64,000 nucleotides of DNA from CALGKJ01 sp049322695 (GCA_049322695.1 JBMORW010000020.1:1-64000), one strand, 5' to 3'; numbered from the stretch's first letter, positions 31,119 through 41,366 are shown. The notes: a model not told the origin generated them from the letters alone. Translations and numbers: made by a program.

Positions 31119-33143
31119 TTAAATTAGAGAATTAGTATCAACTATCAAAGCTACCTGACCGTCTCCAAGAATAGTTGCGCCTGCAATCTGCTTGATTCCT
31201 GACAGATATTTGCCAAGTGTCTTAATAACTATTTCCTGCTGGCCTATCAGCTTGTCTACTATGAAACCTGCATTTTTGTCTCCCTTTTTAACTATAACTA
31301 TAGTGAGCTCTGTTTCTGTCTCGCTTGAGCTGTTTTCAACATCCAATACTCTGTTAAGTCTTACTAAAGGAAGAACACTGTTTCTGTTTAATACTACCTC
31401 TTGTCCATGTACGTTTCTGATTGTTTCACCTTGAATAGTTGTTATATCTCTTATTACATTCAGAGGTATTGCATATTTTTCAGTTCCTATAGTAACCAGT
31501 AAAGCCTGTATAATAGCCAGTGTCAAAGGTAGTCTAATTATGAACTTGCTGCCCTTGCCTACTGTATTCTCAACTTCAACAACACCATTCAGGGACTCTA
31601 TCTTGGTCTTAACAACATCAAGGCCGACTCCTCTACCGGATAGATCAGATATCTTGTCTGCCGTACTGAAGCCGGGTCTGAATATCAGTTCTACTGCACT
31701 CTTTTCATCAAGTTCATTTACCTCAGCCTGTTTGATGACTCCCTTTTCAACAGCCTTTTTCTTAACTTTTTCAACATCTATACCCTTACCGTCGTCTTCA
31801 ACCTCTATAACAACACTGTTTCCATCTTGATAAGCCCTTAGATATACCTTACCGGTGCTTGGCTTTCCGTTTTTAATTCTTTCTTCTTTTTCTTCTATGC
31901 CATGATCAATGGAATTTCTAATCAGGTGAATAAGGGGATCTCCTATTTCATCTATGACTGTTCTGTCAAGCTCTGTCTCTTCACCAGACATGTTAAGCAT
32001 AATATCCTTTCCAAGCTCTCTTGAAAGATCTCTTACCATTCTGGGAAATCTATTGAATACTCTTTCAATAGGAACCATTCTAACCTTCATAACTGCATCA
32101 TGCAGATTAGTTGTTATTCTTTCCAGGTACTCAACCGACTCATTCATATCCTGACTTCTTGAATCATTACCTAAGCCTTCTAGGCCATTCTTAATTATTA
32201 TCAGCTCACTTACCAGATTCATGAGATTATCCAGTCTGTCTATATCTACTCTGACTGTCTTACCCATTTTTGCCTTCTTGCTCTGTGAGTCTTCACCGGC
32301 ATCTCTCTCATCGATCTCATTGGAATCTGTATTTTGAACGTTAGCTTCCATATTTCCTATTGCTATCTCATTTTCAATTGCTTCTGAGGATACAACAATT
32401 CTATCTACAACAGCTTCAACTACTTCTGAAATGGACTCAAGGTCCTTTTTAATTGTAGCTTCGTTTTCCCTTGTAACAACTGCAAGTATAAACTCGTTAT
32501 CAAATTTCTCATCCTCTATGTCCTCTACTTTAGGTATTGATTTAAATATTTCTCCATACCTTTCTATAGTTTGAAACACTATGAATGCTCTTGCCGATTT
32601 TAACATACAGCCCTTATCAAGAATAATCTTCACTTTAAACGCGTTCATACCCTGCTGAGCAGCTTTCCTGACAAGTCCTTCATCATACTGATTAAGGTTG
32701 AAGTCATCACCTTTTTTATCTTCCTTGATGCTTTCAATATGTGTCGATGCTGCACCGGACTTATTCTTTAATATATTATTAAGTTTGGATATTATTCCTT
32801 CAGCGCTTCTTGTTCCTTCTTTCCCTGTATTTGCAAGGTTGCTGACGGTATTATCCAAATAATCAAGGCACTCAAAAAGTACATCAACTATATTGCTGTT
32901 TACTTCTATCTTTCCATTTCTGATTGCATCCAGAACATCTTCCATTTCATGGGTTAGATTAGTCATACTATTGAATCCCATAGTACCGGACATTCCTTTT
33001 AAGGTATGGGCTACTCTAAAGATCTCATTAAGTATCTTGCTGTCCTTAGGATTTGTTTCAAGGCCTAATAAGCTTTGATTGAGACTTTGCAAGTGTTCTT
33101 GTGACTCTTCTATGAATATTTCCAAATATTGATTCATGTCCAT
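31119..33143 (-). CDS. cheA: chemotaxis histidine kinase CheA
   Basis: CheA passes phosphate to CheY and CheB in response to receptor state. The 674-residue protein has the Hpt domain with FRVAHTLKGMSGTMGF (phosphorylated H46), a regulator-binding region (about 155-270), a dimerisation helix pair (LDNLMNLVSELIIIKNGLEG), the ATPase N box LIHLIRNSIDHGIE, G boxes VEDDGKGID and SGRGVGLDVV, and a CheW-like C-terminus. ATG 33143 follows GGGGGTG. It starts two bases after the cheB stop, and is of normal length. Confidence 0.96.
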   Translation of the reverse strand: MDMNQYLEIFIEESQEHLQSLNQSLLGLETNPKDSKILNEIFRVAHTLKGMSGTMGFNSMTNLTHEMEDVLDAIRNGKIEVNSNIVDVLFECLDYLDNTVSNLANTGKEGTRSAEGIISKLNNILKNKSGAASTHIESIKEDKKGDDFNLNQYDEGLVRKAAQQGMNAFKVKIILDKGCMLKSARAFIVFQTIERYGEIFKSIPKVEDIEDEKFDNEFILAVVTRENEATIKKDLESISEVVEAVVDRIVVSSEAIENEIAIGNMEANVQNTDSNEIDERDAGEDSQSKKAKMGKTVRVDIDRLDNLMNLVSELIIIKNGLEGLGNDSRSQDMNESVEYLERITTNLHDAVMKVRMVPIERVFNRFPRMVRDLSRELGKDIMLNMSGEETELDRTVIDEIGDPLIHLIRNSIDHGIEEKEERIKNGKPSTGKVYLRAYQDGNSVVIEVEDDGKGIDVEKVKKKAVEKGVIKQAEVNELDEKSAVELIFRPGFSTADKISDLSGRGVGLDVVKTKIESLNGVVEVENTVGKGSKFIIRLPLTLAIIQALLVTIGTEKYAIPLNVIRDITTIQGETIRNVHGQEVVLNRNSVLPLVRLNRVLDVENSSSETETELTIVIVKKGDKNAGFIVDKLIGQQEIVIKTLGKYLSGIKQIAGATILGDGQVALIVDTNSLI

Positions 33144-33144
33144 T

Positions 33145-34221
33145 TTAATACACCCCCATATATTTTATAATCTCTTTAGTTATTTCCTGTAATGGTGTTA
33201 TAATATCTATTGCTCCAATATTTACTGCGGATTTTGGCATTCCGTATACTACACAGGTTTCTTCATTCTGAGCAATAGTATATCCTCCGTTCTGCTTGAT
33301 TTTAAGAATACCTTCGCTTCCGTCATTTCCCATACCTGTCATCATTACTGCAATTAACTTTTTATGTCCGCTGTCTGCAACAGAACTCATCATTGCATTT
33401 ACGGATGGTCTGTGTCCTGTAACGGGCGGGCTCTGATTTGTACTGATTCTGTATTCGTCGGAGCCTGTCTTTTTTATCAGCATATGATAGTCTCCGGGAG
33501 CTATATATGCATGACCTGCCTTCAGAATATCCCCGTCCGCTGCCTCTTTAACACTTAAGCCGGAAATACTGTCCAGCCTCGCTGCCAGAGAATTGGTAAA
33601 ACCGGGTGGCATATGCTGTACTATAAGTATGGCAGCAGGTATATCCGGCGGAAATAAAGGTATGACATCCTGCAATGCTCTGGGACCTCCTGTTGATGTA
33701 CCTATGGCAATAATATATTTCAAAATCTTACTGACTTCTTTTTCTGCTGCTTTATCTATATTTCTTTCTATTTCTTTCCTTATACCTACAGGCTTACTCA
33801 ATCTGCAATTTGAAATATTATATATCTTTGTCAATAATTCCTGCTTTATGTCGTTTACATTGAACTTTATAATTGACGAAGTTGGTTTTGTTATGAAATC
33901 AACTGCCCCAAGCTCCAAAGCCTTTATTGTTGCTTCTGCTCCACTGTATGTCAGGCTGGACAGCATCATAACCTTCGGTATGGGATTCAGCTTCATAAGC
34001 TCTCCCAGTGCTTCCAATCCTCCCATAACAGGCATCTCTATATCCAATGTTATTATGTCCGGATTTAAAAGCTTTGCTTTTGTTATGCATTCCTTGCCAT
34101 CCCTGGCAGTATCTATTACTTTGATACTTTTCTCCGAATTCAGCAGGTCGCTTATAACTTTACGCATAAAGGCTGAATCATCTACTACCAATACTCTTAT
34201 AACTTTGCTTTGGTCAATCAT
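33145..34221 (-). CDS. cheB: receptor methylesterase/deamidase CheB
   Basis: CheB removes methyl groups from receptor glutamates when phosphorylated. The 358-residue protein has a receiver domain (LVVDDSAFMRKVISDLL, acceptor D60 in ITLDIEMPVMGG, switch KPTS) and the C-terminal esterase with IAIGTSTGGPRAL (S176), IVQHMPPGF (H203), and MTGMGNDGSEG. ATG 34221 lies close to the PilZ stop and its ribosome site is weak, so translation may be coupled. The partner methyltransferase gene cheR is not in this window. Confidence 0.95.
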   Translation of the reverse strand: MIDQSKVIRVLVVDDSAFMRKVISDLLNSEKSIKVIDTARDGKECITKAKLLNPDIITLDIEMPVMGGLEALGELMKLNPIPKVMMLSSLTYSGAEATIKALELGAVDFITKPTSSIIKFNVNDIKQELLTKIYNISNCRLSKPVGIRKEIERNIDKAAEKEVSKILKYIIAIGTSTGGPRALQDVIPLFPPDIPAAILIVQHMPPGFTNSLAARLDSISGLSVKEAADGDILKAGHAYIAPGDYHMLIKKTGSDEYRISTNQSPPVTGHRPSVNAMMSSVADSGHKKLIAVMMTGMGNDGSEGILKIKQNGGYTIAQNEETCVVYGMPKSAVNIGAIDIITPLQEITKEIIKYMGVY

Positions 34222-34224
34222 ATG

Positions 34225-34887
34225 CTATATCAGCCCCTTCTTAGCCAGCTTTCTTTGCTCTTCGAAAATAAACTTCATTATTTCATTTCTTTGTATTTCC
34301 GTTATATTTTCAAATTGGACTCCGTAGGTATATGGAGCAACCGGATTTGCCGTATAGGATTTTCTTACTATTTTTCCGAGCAGTAGTAGTTTGATATTAT
34401 TCAGATTCATTGATAGCTCCACAACATCACGATCATCCAGCTCTTCCGTACATGTGAAGCATAATCCTCCTCCGCTTATATCCAGCATACTTCCCGTTAT
34501 TCTCTCGCCAAATTCCTTTTCTTTTATGTTAATGACCTTCCTGACGTATATGTTTTGTATGAACTTAAGCCTGAAGTAATTACGCCTTTGAATTTTTCTT
34601 ATTTCAGACACTACTTCCAATCTTAGCAGAGGTATTTTACCAAACAGCTTGTTCACTATTTTTGCTCTAAACTCGTATATTGCCTCACCTCTGGGCACTA
34701 CAATGTCAATAAGAGCATCATTTTTAATATATATGATTCTGCCTTTATATATAGGGATAACTGCATCAAATACATTATTTCCATGAATTTCTGCAATTTG
34801 ACTTGTATATTGATGATTATCATAGTTGTTCATAAGCTGTATATGAATCTTATCACCAATACTGAAATTTCTCTCGAAGTAACTCAT
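34225..34887 (-). CDS. PilZ-domain flagellar brake protein (YcgR/YpfA type)
   Basis: A 220-residue protein with an N-terminal YcgR-like beta domain and a C-terminal PilZ domain. The c-di-GMP site RxxxR appears as IQRRNYFRLKF near residue 105, followed by DISGGGLCF, the second conserved motif. YcgR/YpfA-type proteins slow or reverse the motor when c-di-GMP is high; that role here is inferred from domains and place in the flagellar cluster. ATG 34887 follows GGGAGAGAAGG. The 209-base gap upstream is the longest inside the cluster and may hold an internal promoter. Confidence 0.9.
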   Translation of the reverse strand: MSYFERNFSIGDKIHIQLMNNYDNHQYTSQIAEIHGNNVFDAVIPIYKGRIIYIKNDALIDIVVPRGEAIYEFRAKIVNKLFGKIPLLRLEVVSEIRKIQRRNYFRLKFIQNIYVRKVINIKEKEFGERITGSMLDISGGGLCFTCTEELDDRDVVELSMNLNNIKLLLLGKIVRKSYTANPVAPYTYGVQFENITEIQRNEIMKFIFEEQRKLAKKGLI

Positions 34888-35064
34888 AGCCTTCTCTCCC
34901 AACTGAACAAATTACTGGTGATACCGTCCTTATATGAATTACAAAATGCTAAATATTATTATGTTGATATCGAATATTGCTTAATAATCTGAGTTATTAA
35001 CCGGTACTTGATGCATATACTCATACATCTTATGTAAATACTTGTTTTAACTTATTTACATATA

Positions 35065-35070
35065 ATTATA
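35065..35070 (-). promoter_or_regulatory. possible internal promoter before the PilZ-cheB-cheA group
   Basis: The gap 34888-35096 is AT-rich. A perfect TATAAT (35070-35065 on the minus strand) lies about 180 bases before the PilZ start. The -35 17 bases upstream is only TTTTAA, so support is weak. No terminator is visible after flhG, and I see no other clear structure in the gap. Confidence 0.25.
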
Positions 35071-35096
35071 CAACATATTTTGACAATTTAAAAATT

Positions 35097-35999
35097 TTAA
35101 TTAAAAATATTGGATAGCCTGTTTATAAACACTCTGAAGCCTGATACAGAGTTTATGCTTGCTTCAAGATTATTTATCAATGCGCTGGCTATATCATTCA
35201 TATTTCTTGAAGCTTCGCTTTTATTAAAGCTGACAACAAACGGCTGCTGCTGCTTCACAGCCTTTGGCACACAATTGTCATTCATTATGTAACCGAGCTT
35301 CTGCAGCTTAATGCCCAGAAATTTTTCTGTTACTACATTAAGCTTATCCAAAATATTTGCCGCCTCAGCAGAATTATCGACTCTATTTACAACAATCTTT
35401 ATGTTTTTATTTTTATCCCTGCTTGAAATGGTCTTAATCAGCGCGTAAGCATCTGTTATGGAGGTTGGCTCAGGAGTTGTAACAAGTATTACCTCCCTGG
35501 CTGCATGAATAAAACTCAAAACATTATCAGAAAGACCTGCACCGGTATCTATAAGTACTATATCCGCTTCCTCATCCAGCTTGCCTAATTTCATTAAAAG
35601 ATCGACCAGCTGCGTCTTGTTAAGCTTTATCAGCTCTTGCACGCCGGAACCTCCGGAAATGAACTTTACTCCTGAAGGTCCTGTTTCAAGAATTTCAACT
35701 ATTTCCTTATTATTATTGATTACATCGGAAAGATTGTATTTTGTCATTTTTCCCATTACAACATCTACGTTGGCAAGGCCAAGGTCCGCATCAATAATAA
35801 CCACACGCAATCCCAGCTGAGAAAGCTTTATTCCAAGATTTACGGTAAAATTAGTTTTGCCTACACCACCTTTACCGCTTGTAACAGTAATTACTCTTGT
35901 CCCGGTTTTTTTCTTCTGATTTTCATTTGAGAGATTTTCATTATTATAGCCTTTTATGTCATTGATTATTTCTCTTAATCTTTCAGCTTGATCTTTCAT
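35097..35999 (-). CDS. flhG: flagellar number regulator FlhG (MinD/ParA-type ATPase)
   Basis: FlhG controls flagellar number and placement with FlhF. The 300-residue protein has the deviant Walker A in VTSGKGGVGKTNFTVNLG (near residue 37), VVIIDADLGLANVDVVMG, and IVLIDTGAGLSDNVL. The N-terminal stretch DQAERLREIINDIKG contains the DQAxxLR motif that stimulates FlhF GTPase. ATG 35999 follows GGGAG and lies 17 bases inside the end of flhF. Confidence 0.95.
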   Translation of the reverse strand: MKDQAERLREIINDIKGYNNENLSNENQKKKTGTRVITVTSGKGGVGKTNFTVNLGIKLSQLGLRVVIIDADLGLANVDVVMGKMTKYNLSDVINNNKEIVEILETGPSGVKFISGGSGVQELIKLNKTQLVDLLMKLGKLDEEADIVLIDTGAGLSDNVLSFIHAAREVILVTTPEPTSITDAYALIKTISSRDKNKNIKIVVNRVDNSAEAANILDKLNVVTEKFLGIKLQKLGYIMNDNCVPKAVKQQQPFVVSFNKSEASRNMNDIASALINNLEASINSVSGFRVFINRLSNIFN

Positions 36000-37377
36000 A
36001 CAGATTATCTCCCAACAAACAATTTATTATTTTGTTTTTATCTGCTACTTCAATATCATCAGGAACGCTTTGTCCCGTAGTGATGTATGATATAGGTTTC
36101 TTGGTAATATATGCAACATTTAACAGAACACCCAGAGTTGAGGTTTCATCAAGCTTAGTAAACAAAAGCTTGTAATTATCAAGAAAACTGTAGCTTTTTA
36201 TGATTTCGATGCAATCCGAGAACTTGGTAGTAGCACTTATAAGCAGATACACTTCATTGTCAATGCTGTATTTTAGCAATGATTTAAGCTCCATAAGCTG
36301 ATATTGATCCTTATGGCTTCTGCCTGCCGTATCTACCAGTACAATATCTTTATCTTTATAGCCGTTGATGGTGTTGGTGATTTCGGCAGGAGTATAAATA
36401 ATAGACAAGGGCACACCTATTATTTCACTGTAAGTCTTTAACTGCTCAACTGCAGCAATTCTATAGGTGTCAGAAGTAATAAGCCCGACCTTTCTTTTTT
36501 CGTTGATAACCATATTTGCTGCCAGCTTGGCTAATGTAGTTGTCTTTCCTACTCCGGTAGGACCAATGAACAAAATGACTTTTTTGTTCTTACTGGGTAT
36601 AAAGGGCTCAGGATCCTTAATGTATTTATTAAGAATATCATATATTGCACTTCTAACTATATTTTCATTCTGCTGCTTTTCAATGCTCAAAAGCTCTATA
36701 ATATCTTCTTTTATATCATTAATAATTACCTTATCTACTTCATTATCTTCAAGCTTCTTAAGATAGCTCCTGGATATTTCTGAAAGCCTGTTGTTTTCAT
36801 AATCTATTTTTACTGCATCATAAACCTTATTAAGCATATTCTTTATTTCGCTTATGCTGCTGTTATCTTCTTTGTATGACTTTATCTCGAGGCTTTTTAC
36901 TGCATCAATGGCATGAGCAGGTGTCTGCTCCTGAGAGACCGGCTTGTTCTGAGGCTGTAAAGTCTGTGTCTGCTGAGTACCGCTCTGCACATATGCGCCA
37001 TTTTGACCATATATGCCAGAGCTTTGCTGAACAGGCTTTTGAAGCTGCATGTTTGACAGCTCATTCTTAAAGCTGATTGCATTAAGAGCTTCTGTTTCTA
37101 TAGACGTCTTTGGTGCAGTTGCATTGTACGAGTCAACTGCTGCTTCGGCTCTTGCTTGCTGTGGTGTCGGCTTTGCTTCGTTTGGGCTTTTTCTGTTAGC
37201 TGTTACGTCACTGTCAATAGTCGCAACCACTTCTACCAAAGGCTTCGAGAAAAACCCGGCAATACCCTTACGTCTTATTTTTCTTGTATTTAAAATTATT
37301 GCGTCCCTGCCAAGGTCGGATTTAACCTTCTGAAGCGCTTCCTGCGCGGTCTCTCCAACATATCTCTTAACCTTCAC
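35983..37377 (-). CDS. flhF: flagellar SRP-type GTPase FlhF
   Basis: FlhF is a signal-recognition-particle-family GTPase that sets the site of flagellar assembly. The 464-residue protein has a basic N-terminal B domain (MKVKRYVGETAQEALQKVKS), a Q/P/A-rich linker, an N domain, and the G domain with LFIGPTGVGKTTTLAKLAA, GLITSDTYRIAAVEQLKTY, VLVDTAGRSHKD and FTKLDETSTLG. The start is GTG at 37377, sharing one base with the flhA stop. Confidence 0.95.
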   Translation of the reverse strand: MKVKRYVGETAQEALQKVKSDLGRDAIILNTRKIRRKGIAGFFSKPLVEVVATIDSDVTANRKSPNEAKPTPQQARAEAAVDSYNATAPKTSIETEALNAISFKNELSNMQLQKPVQQSSGIYGQNGAYVQSGTQQTQTLQPQNKPVSQEQTPAHAIDAVKSLEIKSYKEDNSSISEIKNMLNKVYDAVKIDYENNRLSEISRSYLKKLEDNEVDKVIINDIKEDIIELLSIEKQQNENIVRSAIYDILNKYIKDPEPFIPSKNKKVILFIGPTGVGKTTTLAKLAANMVINEKRKVGLITSDTYRIAAVEQLKTYSEIIGVPLSIIYTPAEITNTINGYKDKDIVLVDTAGRSHKDQYQLMELKSLLKYSIDNEVYLLISATTKFSDCIEIIKSYSFLDNYKLLFTKLDETSTLGVLLNVAYITKKPISYITTGQSVPDDIEVADKNKIINCLLGDNLYERSS

Positions 37378-39404
37378 TATACGCTCACCATCCCTACAGA
37401 TTGTACCTCAATAGACGAATCCAGTTCATTATAGGACAAAACCGTCAAGCCCGGAGCGACCTGCTCCACAAGTCTTTTAAAATATAAACGCACTACAGGT
37501 GAAGCCAATACTATCGGCTGTTCTCCTATGGATGTAAGCTTCTGTACTTCACGCAGTAAGCTGTTTATTATGTTTTGAGCAGCATGCGGATCTATATTAA
37601 GGAATGCACCGTATTCAGTCTGCTGTACAGAATCCATTATTATCTGCTCAGTGCTGTTATCCAGTGTTATTACCTTTGCAAACCTGTCATTGATGAATCT
37701 TTTTGTAATTGCTCTTTTCATTGCCTGTCTCACATACTCGGTCAGCATATCAGGATCCTTGGTAATTGGCGCATAGTCAGCCAGTGTCTCTATTATTGTC
37801 ACCATGTCCCTTATTGATACATTTTCTCTAAGCAGATTTGCCAAAACCTTCTGAACATCCCCTATAGCGAGCAGCTTCGGAATCACATCATCAACAAGTG
37901 CAGGATAGCTTTCTTTAAGGTTATCTATCAGCTTCTGCACTTCTTGTCTTCCAAGAAGCTCATGAGCATGCGCCTTAACAATCTCAGTCAAATGTGTAGC
38001 AACTATTGACGGTGGATCTACAACTGTATAGCCCATCATCTCTGCTCTTTCCTTCTGACTTTCATTTATCCAGACTGCCGGCAGACCGAATGCAGGCTCA
38101 ATCGTCTTGATTCCATCCAGTTCTCCTTCAGCAGTGCCCGGATTCATAGCTAGGTAGTTATCAAACATTAATTCGCCATTCGCCACCTCAATTCCTTTAA
38201 TTTTTATCACATATTCGCTCGGTTTTAGTTGAATATTGTCTCTTAATCTGATAACCGGTACTATCATTCCCAAATCCAGTGCACATTGCCTTCTTATCAT
38301 TACTACTCTATCCAGTAAATCCCCGCCTTGGCTGGCATCTGCCAGCGGTATAATGCCATAACCGAACTCCAGCTCTATAGGATCAACCTGCAGCAAGGTC
38401 ATGACATTCTCAGGCTTGCGTATCTCTTCTACTTCAATATCCTGTGCCTTTATCTCCTCTTCCATTGCTGCTTCCTTAATGGTTCTTTGCAGTGTATACC
38501 CAATAAACACCAATATAGCACCTATTGTTATATTAGGTATCGCCGGCAGTCCTGTAAAGGCTAATATGAACAATGCGCCTGCAGCAAGGTAAAGTACCTT
38601 GGGCTGTGCAAGCAGCTGTCTAATAATGTCGTTACCCAGATTAGATTCAGATGCTGCTCTGGTTACTACCATACCAGCTGCAATGGATATAAAAAGTGCA
38701 GGTATCTGGCTTACCAAGCCGTCACCTATTGTCAGATTCAAAAAGGTTGAGCCTGCTTCCTGCCAAGTCATACCCATTTGCAGCATTCCTATTACAAAAC
38801 CTGCAGAGATATTGATTATTGTAATCAATATACCTGCTATGGCATCTCCTTTGACAAACTTACTGGCTCCATCCATGGCTCCATAGAAATCTGCTTCTCT
38901 CTGTATCTTCTTTCTTCTTTCCTTAGCTTCCATTTCATTAATTAGTCCAGAGTTAAGGTCTGCATCAATAGCCATTTGCTTACCCGGCATTGCATCCAAT
39001 GTAAATCTGGCAGATACTTCAGCTACTCTTTCAGAGCCCTTAGTAATAACTAAAAACTGAACTATTGTCAGAATAAGGAACATTATTACCCCAACTACAG
39101 AATTACCTTTTGTAACAAAGTTACCAAAGGCATAAACAACCTGTCCTGCATGTCCCTCACCTAAAATAAGTCTTGTGGTTGAGAAGTTCAAAACAAGCCT
39201 GAAAAGAGTTGTAACCAGCAGCATGGTAGGAAAGATTGAAAACTCAAGAGGTTCCTTTACATACATGGACAGCAGGAATATAACCAGGGAGAGTGATATA
39301 TTAAGAGTAAGCAATATATCAACCAAGCCTGACGGCGGCGGTACTATAATCATTATTATTATTCCGATAATTGCTATTGCAATTAAATCACCGAATCTGC
39401 CCAT
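37377..39404 (-). CDS. flhA: flagellar export apparatus protein FlhA
   Basis: FlhA forms the nonameric export gate ring. The 675-residue protein has about eight N-terminal membrane helices (to about residue 315), including the conserved KEPLEFSIFPTMLLVTTLFR and the FHIPEP-family segment RFTLDAMPGKQMAIDADLN, then a large cytoplasmic domain ending PVVRLYFKRLVEQVAPGL. ATG 39404 was chosen for GGAGG six bases upstream; an earlier in-frame start at 39422 lacks this. It is followed by flhF and preceded by flhB, a near-universal order. Confidence 0.96.
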   Translation of the reverse strand: MGRFGDLIAIAIIGIIIMIIVPPPSGLVDILLTLNISLSLVIFLLSMYVKEPLEFSIFPTMLLVTTLFRLVLNFSTTRLILGEGHAGQVVYAFGNFVTKGNSVVGVIMFLILTIVQFLVITKGSERVAEVSARFTLDAMPGKQMAIDADLNSGLINEMEAKERRKKIQREADFYGAMDGASKFVKGDAIAGILITIINISAGFVIGMLQMGMTWQEAGSTFLNLTIGDGLVSQIPALFISIAAGMVVTRAASESNLGNDIIRQLLAQPKVLYLAAGALFILAFTGLPAIPNITIGAILVFIGYTLQRTIKEAAMEEEIKAQDIEVEEIRKPENVMTLLQVDPIELEFGYGIIPLADASQGGDLLDRVVMIRRQCALDLGMIVPVIRLRDNIQLKPSEYVIKIKGIEVANGELMFDNYLAMNPGTAEGELDGIKTIEPAFGLPAVWINESQKERAEMMGYTVVDPPSIVATHLTEIVKAHAHELLGRQEVQKLIDNLKESYPALVDDVIPKLLAIGDVQKVLANLLRENVSIRDMVTIIETLADYAPITKDPDMLTEYVRQAMKRAITKRFINDRFAKVITLDNSTEQIIMDSVQQTEYGAFLNIDPHAAQNIINSLLREVQKLTSIGEQPIVLASPVVRLYFKRLVEQVAPGLTVLSYNELDSSIEVQSVGMVSV

Positions 39405-39447
39405 AATGTACCTCCTCTGCATAAGATATTACATAATTATTATAGCT

Positions 39448-40548
39448 TTACTTGTTTTTAAGACTGTATACAAATGCAAGAACCTCTGCCACAGCTTTGT
39501 AAAGCTCAGCAGGGATTTCTTTTCCAATATCAACTGATTTATATAAAGCTTGCGCTAAAGGCTTATTTTCCACAACAGGTATTTTATGCTCTTTTGCAAT
39601 ATCCTTTATTTTCTGTGCTATCAGATCCTTACCCTTTCCAATAACCAAAGGTGCACTTGCCACATCAGCATCATATTTTACAGCTACTGCATAGTGTGTA
39701 GGATTAGTAATTATTACATCTGCTTTCGGCACTTCAGCCATCATTCTTCTGAGTGCCAATTGCCTTTGCTTTTCTCTGATTTTTGACTTAATCTGCGGAT
39801 TACCTTCTACCTGCTTATATTCGTCCTTTACTTCCTGCTTTGTCATTTTCAGATTTTTTTCATACTGCCATATCTCAAACGCATAGTCAAAAATGGATAT
39901 TATAATTAGTACAATTGCTACTCTTATACCTGTATTAATAATAGCATTACCTATAAACATTGCCGATTCTTCGATACTCATAGCCAATAGACTTGGTATA
40001 TCGGTATAGTTGTTCATAAAATAGTTATATACAACAAAGCCTACTATTGATATCTTGAGTATGGACTTTGCCAATTCCATTAAGGAATGTGAAGAAAACA
40101 GCCGCTTAAAGCCTTCTATGGGATTAAGCTTATTGAATTTTGGTACCAGAGGCTTAAGTGTAAACAAAAATCCTACCTGAAGTATATTAAAAACTATTGC
40201 TACAAATGCAGTTATGAGCAATATGGGTGCCATAACCTTTGCAAACAGCAAAGCACTGTAGCCATAAATCTGCATAATGCTGTCTGTTCCGAATTTATCC
40301 AGCGGAAGCTCATTAAAATTAAAAAATTTTACCAATATTGAATATAAATCCATAAATATGCTTTTTGAAAATATTCTCAGCCCTAAAAATGCTATAAGCA
40401 GTAAAAAGGCTGTAACTATCTCTCTGCTTTTTGCTACCTGACCTTTTTCTCTGGCTTCTCTTCTTTTCTTGGCGGAAGCCGGCTCAGTTTTTTCCTCGGA
40501 AAACAGCTGCAAATTGATTATTAAGTTATATTCAAACAAAACTATCAT
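39448..40548 (-). CDS. flhB: flagellar export switch protein FlhB
   Basis: FlhB switches export specificity from rod/hook to filament subunits by self-cleavage. The 366-residue protein has NLQLFSEEKTEPASAKKRRE, four membrane helices (about 30-215), a charged linker, and the NPTH cleavage site in VIITNPTHYAVAVKY near residue 278, then IPVVENKPLAQALYKSVDIG. ATG 40548 overlaps the fliR stop in ATGA. TTG at 40539 is better spaced from AAAGG and is a real alternative. Confidence 0.95.
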   Translation of the reverse strand: MIVLFEYNLIINLQLFSEEKTEPASAKKRREAREKGQVAKSREIVTAFLLLIAFLGLRIFSKSIFMDLYSILVKFFNFNELPLDKFGTDSIMQIYGYSALLFAKVMAPILLITAFVAIVFNILQVGFLFTLKPLVPKFNKLNPIEGFKRLFSSHSLMELAKSILKISIVGFVVYNYFMNNYTDIPSLLAMSIEESAMFIGNAIINTGIRVAIVLIIISIFDYAFEIWQYEKNLKMTKQEVKDEYKQVEGNPQIKSKIREKQRQLALRRMMAEVPKADVIITNPTHYAVAVKYDADVASAPLVIGKGKDLIAQKIKDIAKEHKIPVVENKPLAQALYKSVDIGKEIPAELYKAVAEVLAFVYSLKNK

Positions 40549-41351
40549 CCTTTAAACAGCAAGATAGAAAAACTTGCCATGTTTCTGATTATGAGATAAA
40601 GATAGTCATACATTAAATCAAAGGTAACCTTCATCGCATCCATAAATACAGGCATAACGATTACCATGGTAAGCAATCCCAAGCCTATTTTTAAAGGCAT
40701 ACCTACTACAAAAACATTCATCTGCGGCACGGTTTTAGCAAGAATACCAAGTGAGACCTCTGCCAGCAATGAAGCAGCCAGTATGGGTATACTGATTTTG
40801 AATCCGATTTCAAAGGTTTCAACAAAAATTTTAATTATATTGCTTACCATATAATTATCAAACGCTGCCATATCAACAGGTATAAGATTATAGCTTTTAA
40901 ACAATGCCTGCAGCAGGATATAATGTCCGTCAATAACTAAAAAAAACATAGTAGACAGTATATATAAAAAATTACCCATTAAAGGTACTTGTGTTTCCGT
41001 CATCGGATCAAGTATATTGACCATACCGAAGCCAATCTGCATATCAATTATTTGACCTGCAACGTAAATCGCGGAAAACACCAGAAAGCTCACATACCCC
41101 ATGACTATGCCGATTAACAATTCCTTGAGTACAATCCCTCCATAAGCATAAATGTTAGAGTATTCAACTTTTACATCTCCCAGCAGCGGAACTAGTATAA
41201 CGGTACAAAAAAAGGCCAAACCTATTTTAAAATAATTCGGCACACTTCTCCTACCAAATACCGGAGTTATTACAAATAATGAGCTCATTCTGACAAGTAC
41301 AAGGAAAAACACTGTGAATTTTTCCATAATCATAGCATAAATATTATCCAT
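40545..41351 (-). CDS. fliR: flagellar export gate protein FliR
   Basis: A 268-residue membrane protein of the FliPQR gate. Hydrophobic segments run through the sequence. RMSSLFVITPVFGRRSVPNY near the N-terminus, LLIGIVMGYVSFLVFSAIY, AGQIIDMQIGFGMVNILDP and KTVPQMNVFVVGMPLKIGLG are family blocks. ATG 41351 follows GAGGGTG. The fliO-P-Q-R-flhB-flhA order is standard. Confidence 0.95.
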   Translation of the reverse strand: MDNIYAMIMEKFTVFFLVLVRMSSLFVITPVFGRRSVPNYFKIGLAFFCTVILVPLLGDVKVEYSNIYAYGGIVLKELLIGIVMGYVSFLVFSAIYVAGQIIDMQIGFGMVNILDPMTETQVPLMGNFLYILSTMFFLVIDGHYILLQALFKSYNLIPVDMAAFDNYMVSNIIKIFVETFEIGFKISIPILAASLLAEVSLGILAKTVPQMNVFVVGMPLKIGLGLLTMVIVMPVFMDAMKVTFDLMYDYLYLIIRNMASFSILLFKG

Positions 41352-41366
41352 TCTATCACCCTCATT

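Noticed and set aside
33593..34327. Plus-strand open frame of 244 codons opposite cheB
   Set aside because: It is antisense to a clear cheB and the end of the PilZ gene, has no ribosome site, and its translation has no recognisable motifs. It arises from the codon pattern of the real gene.
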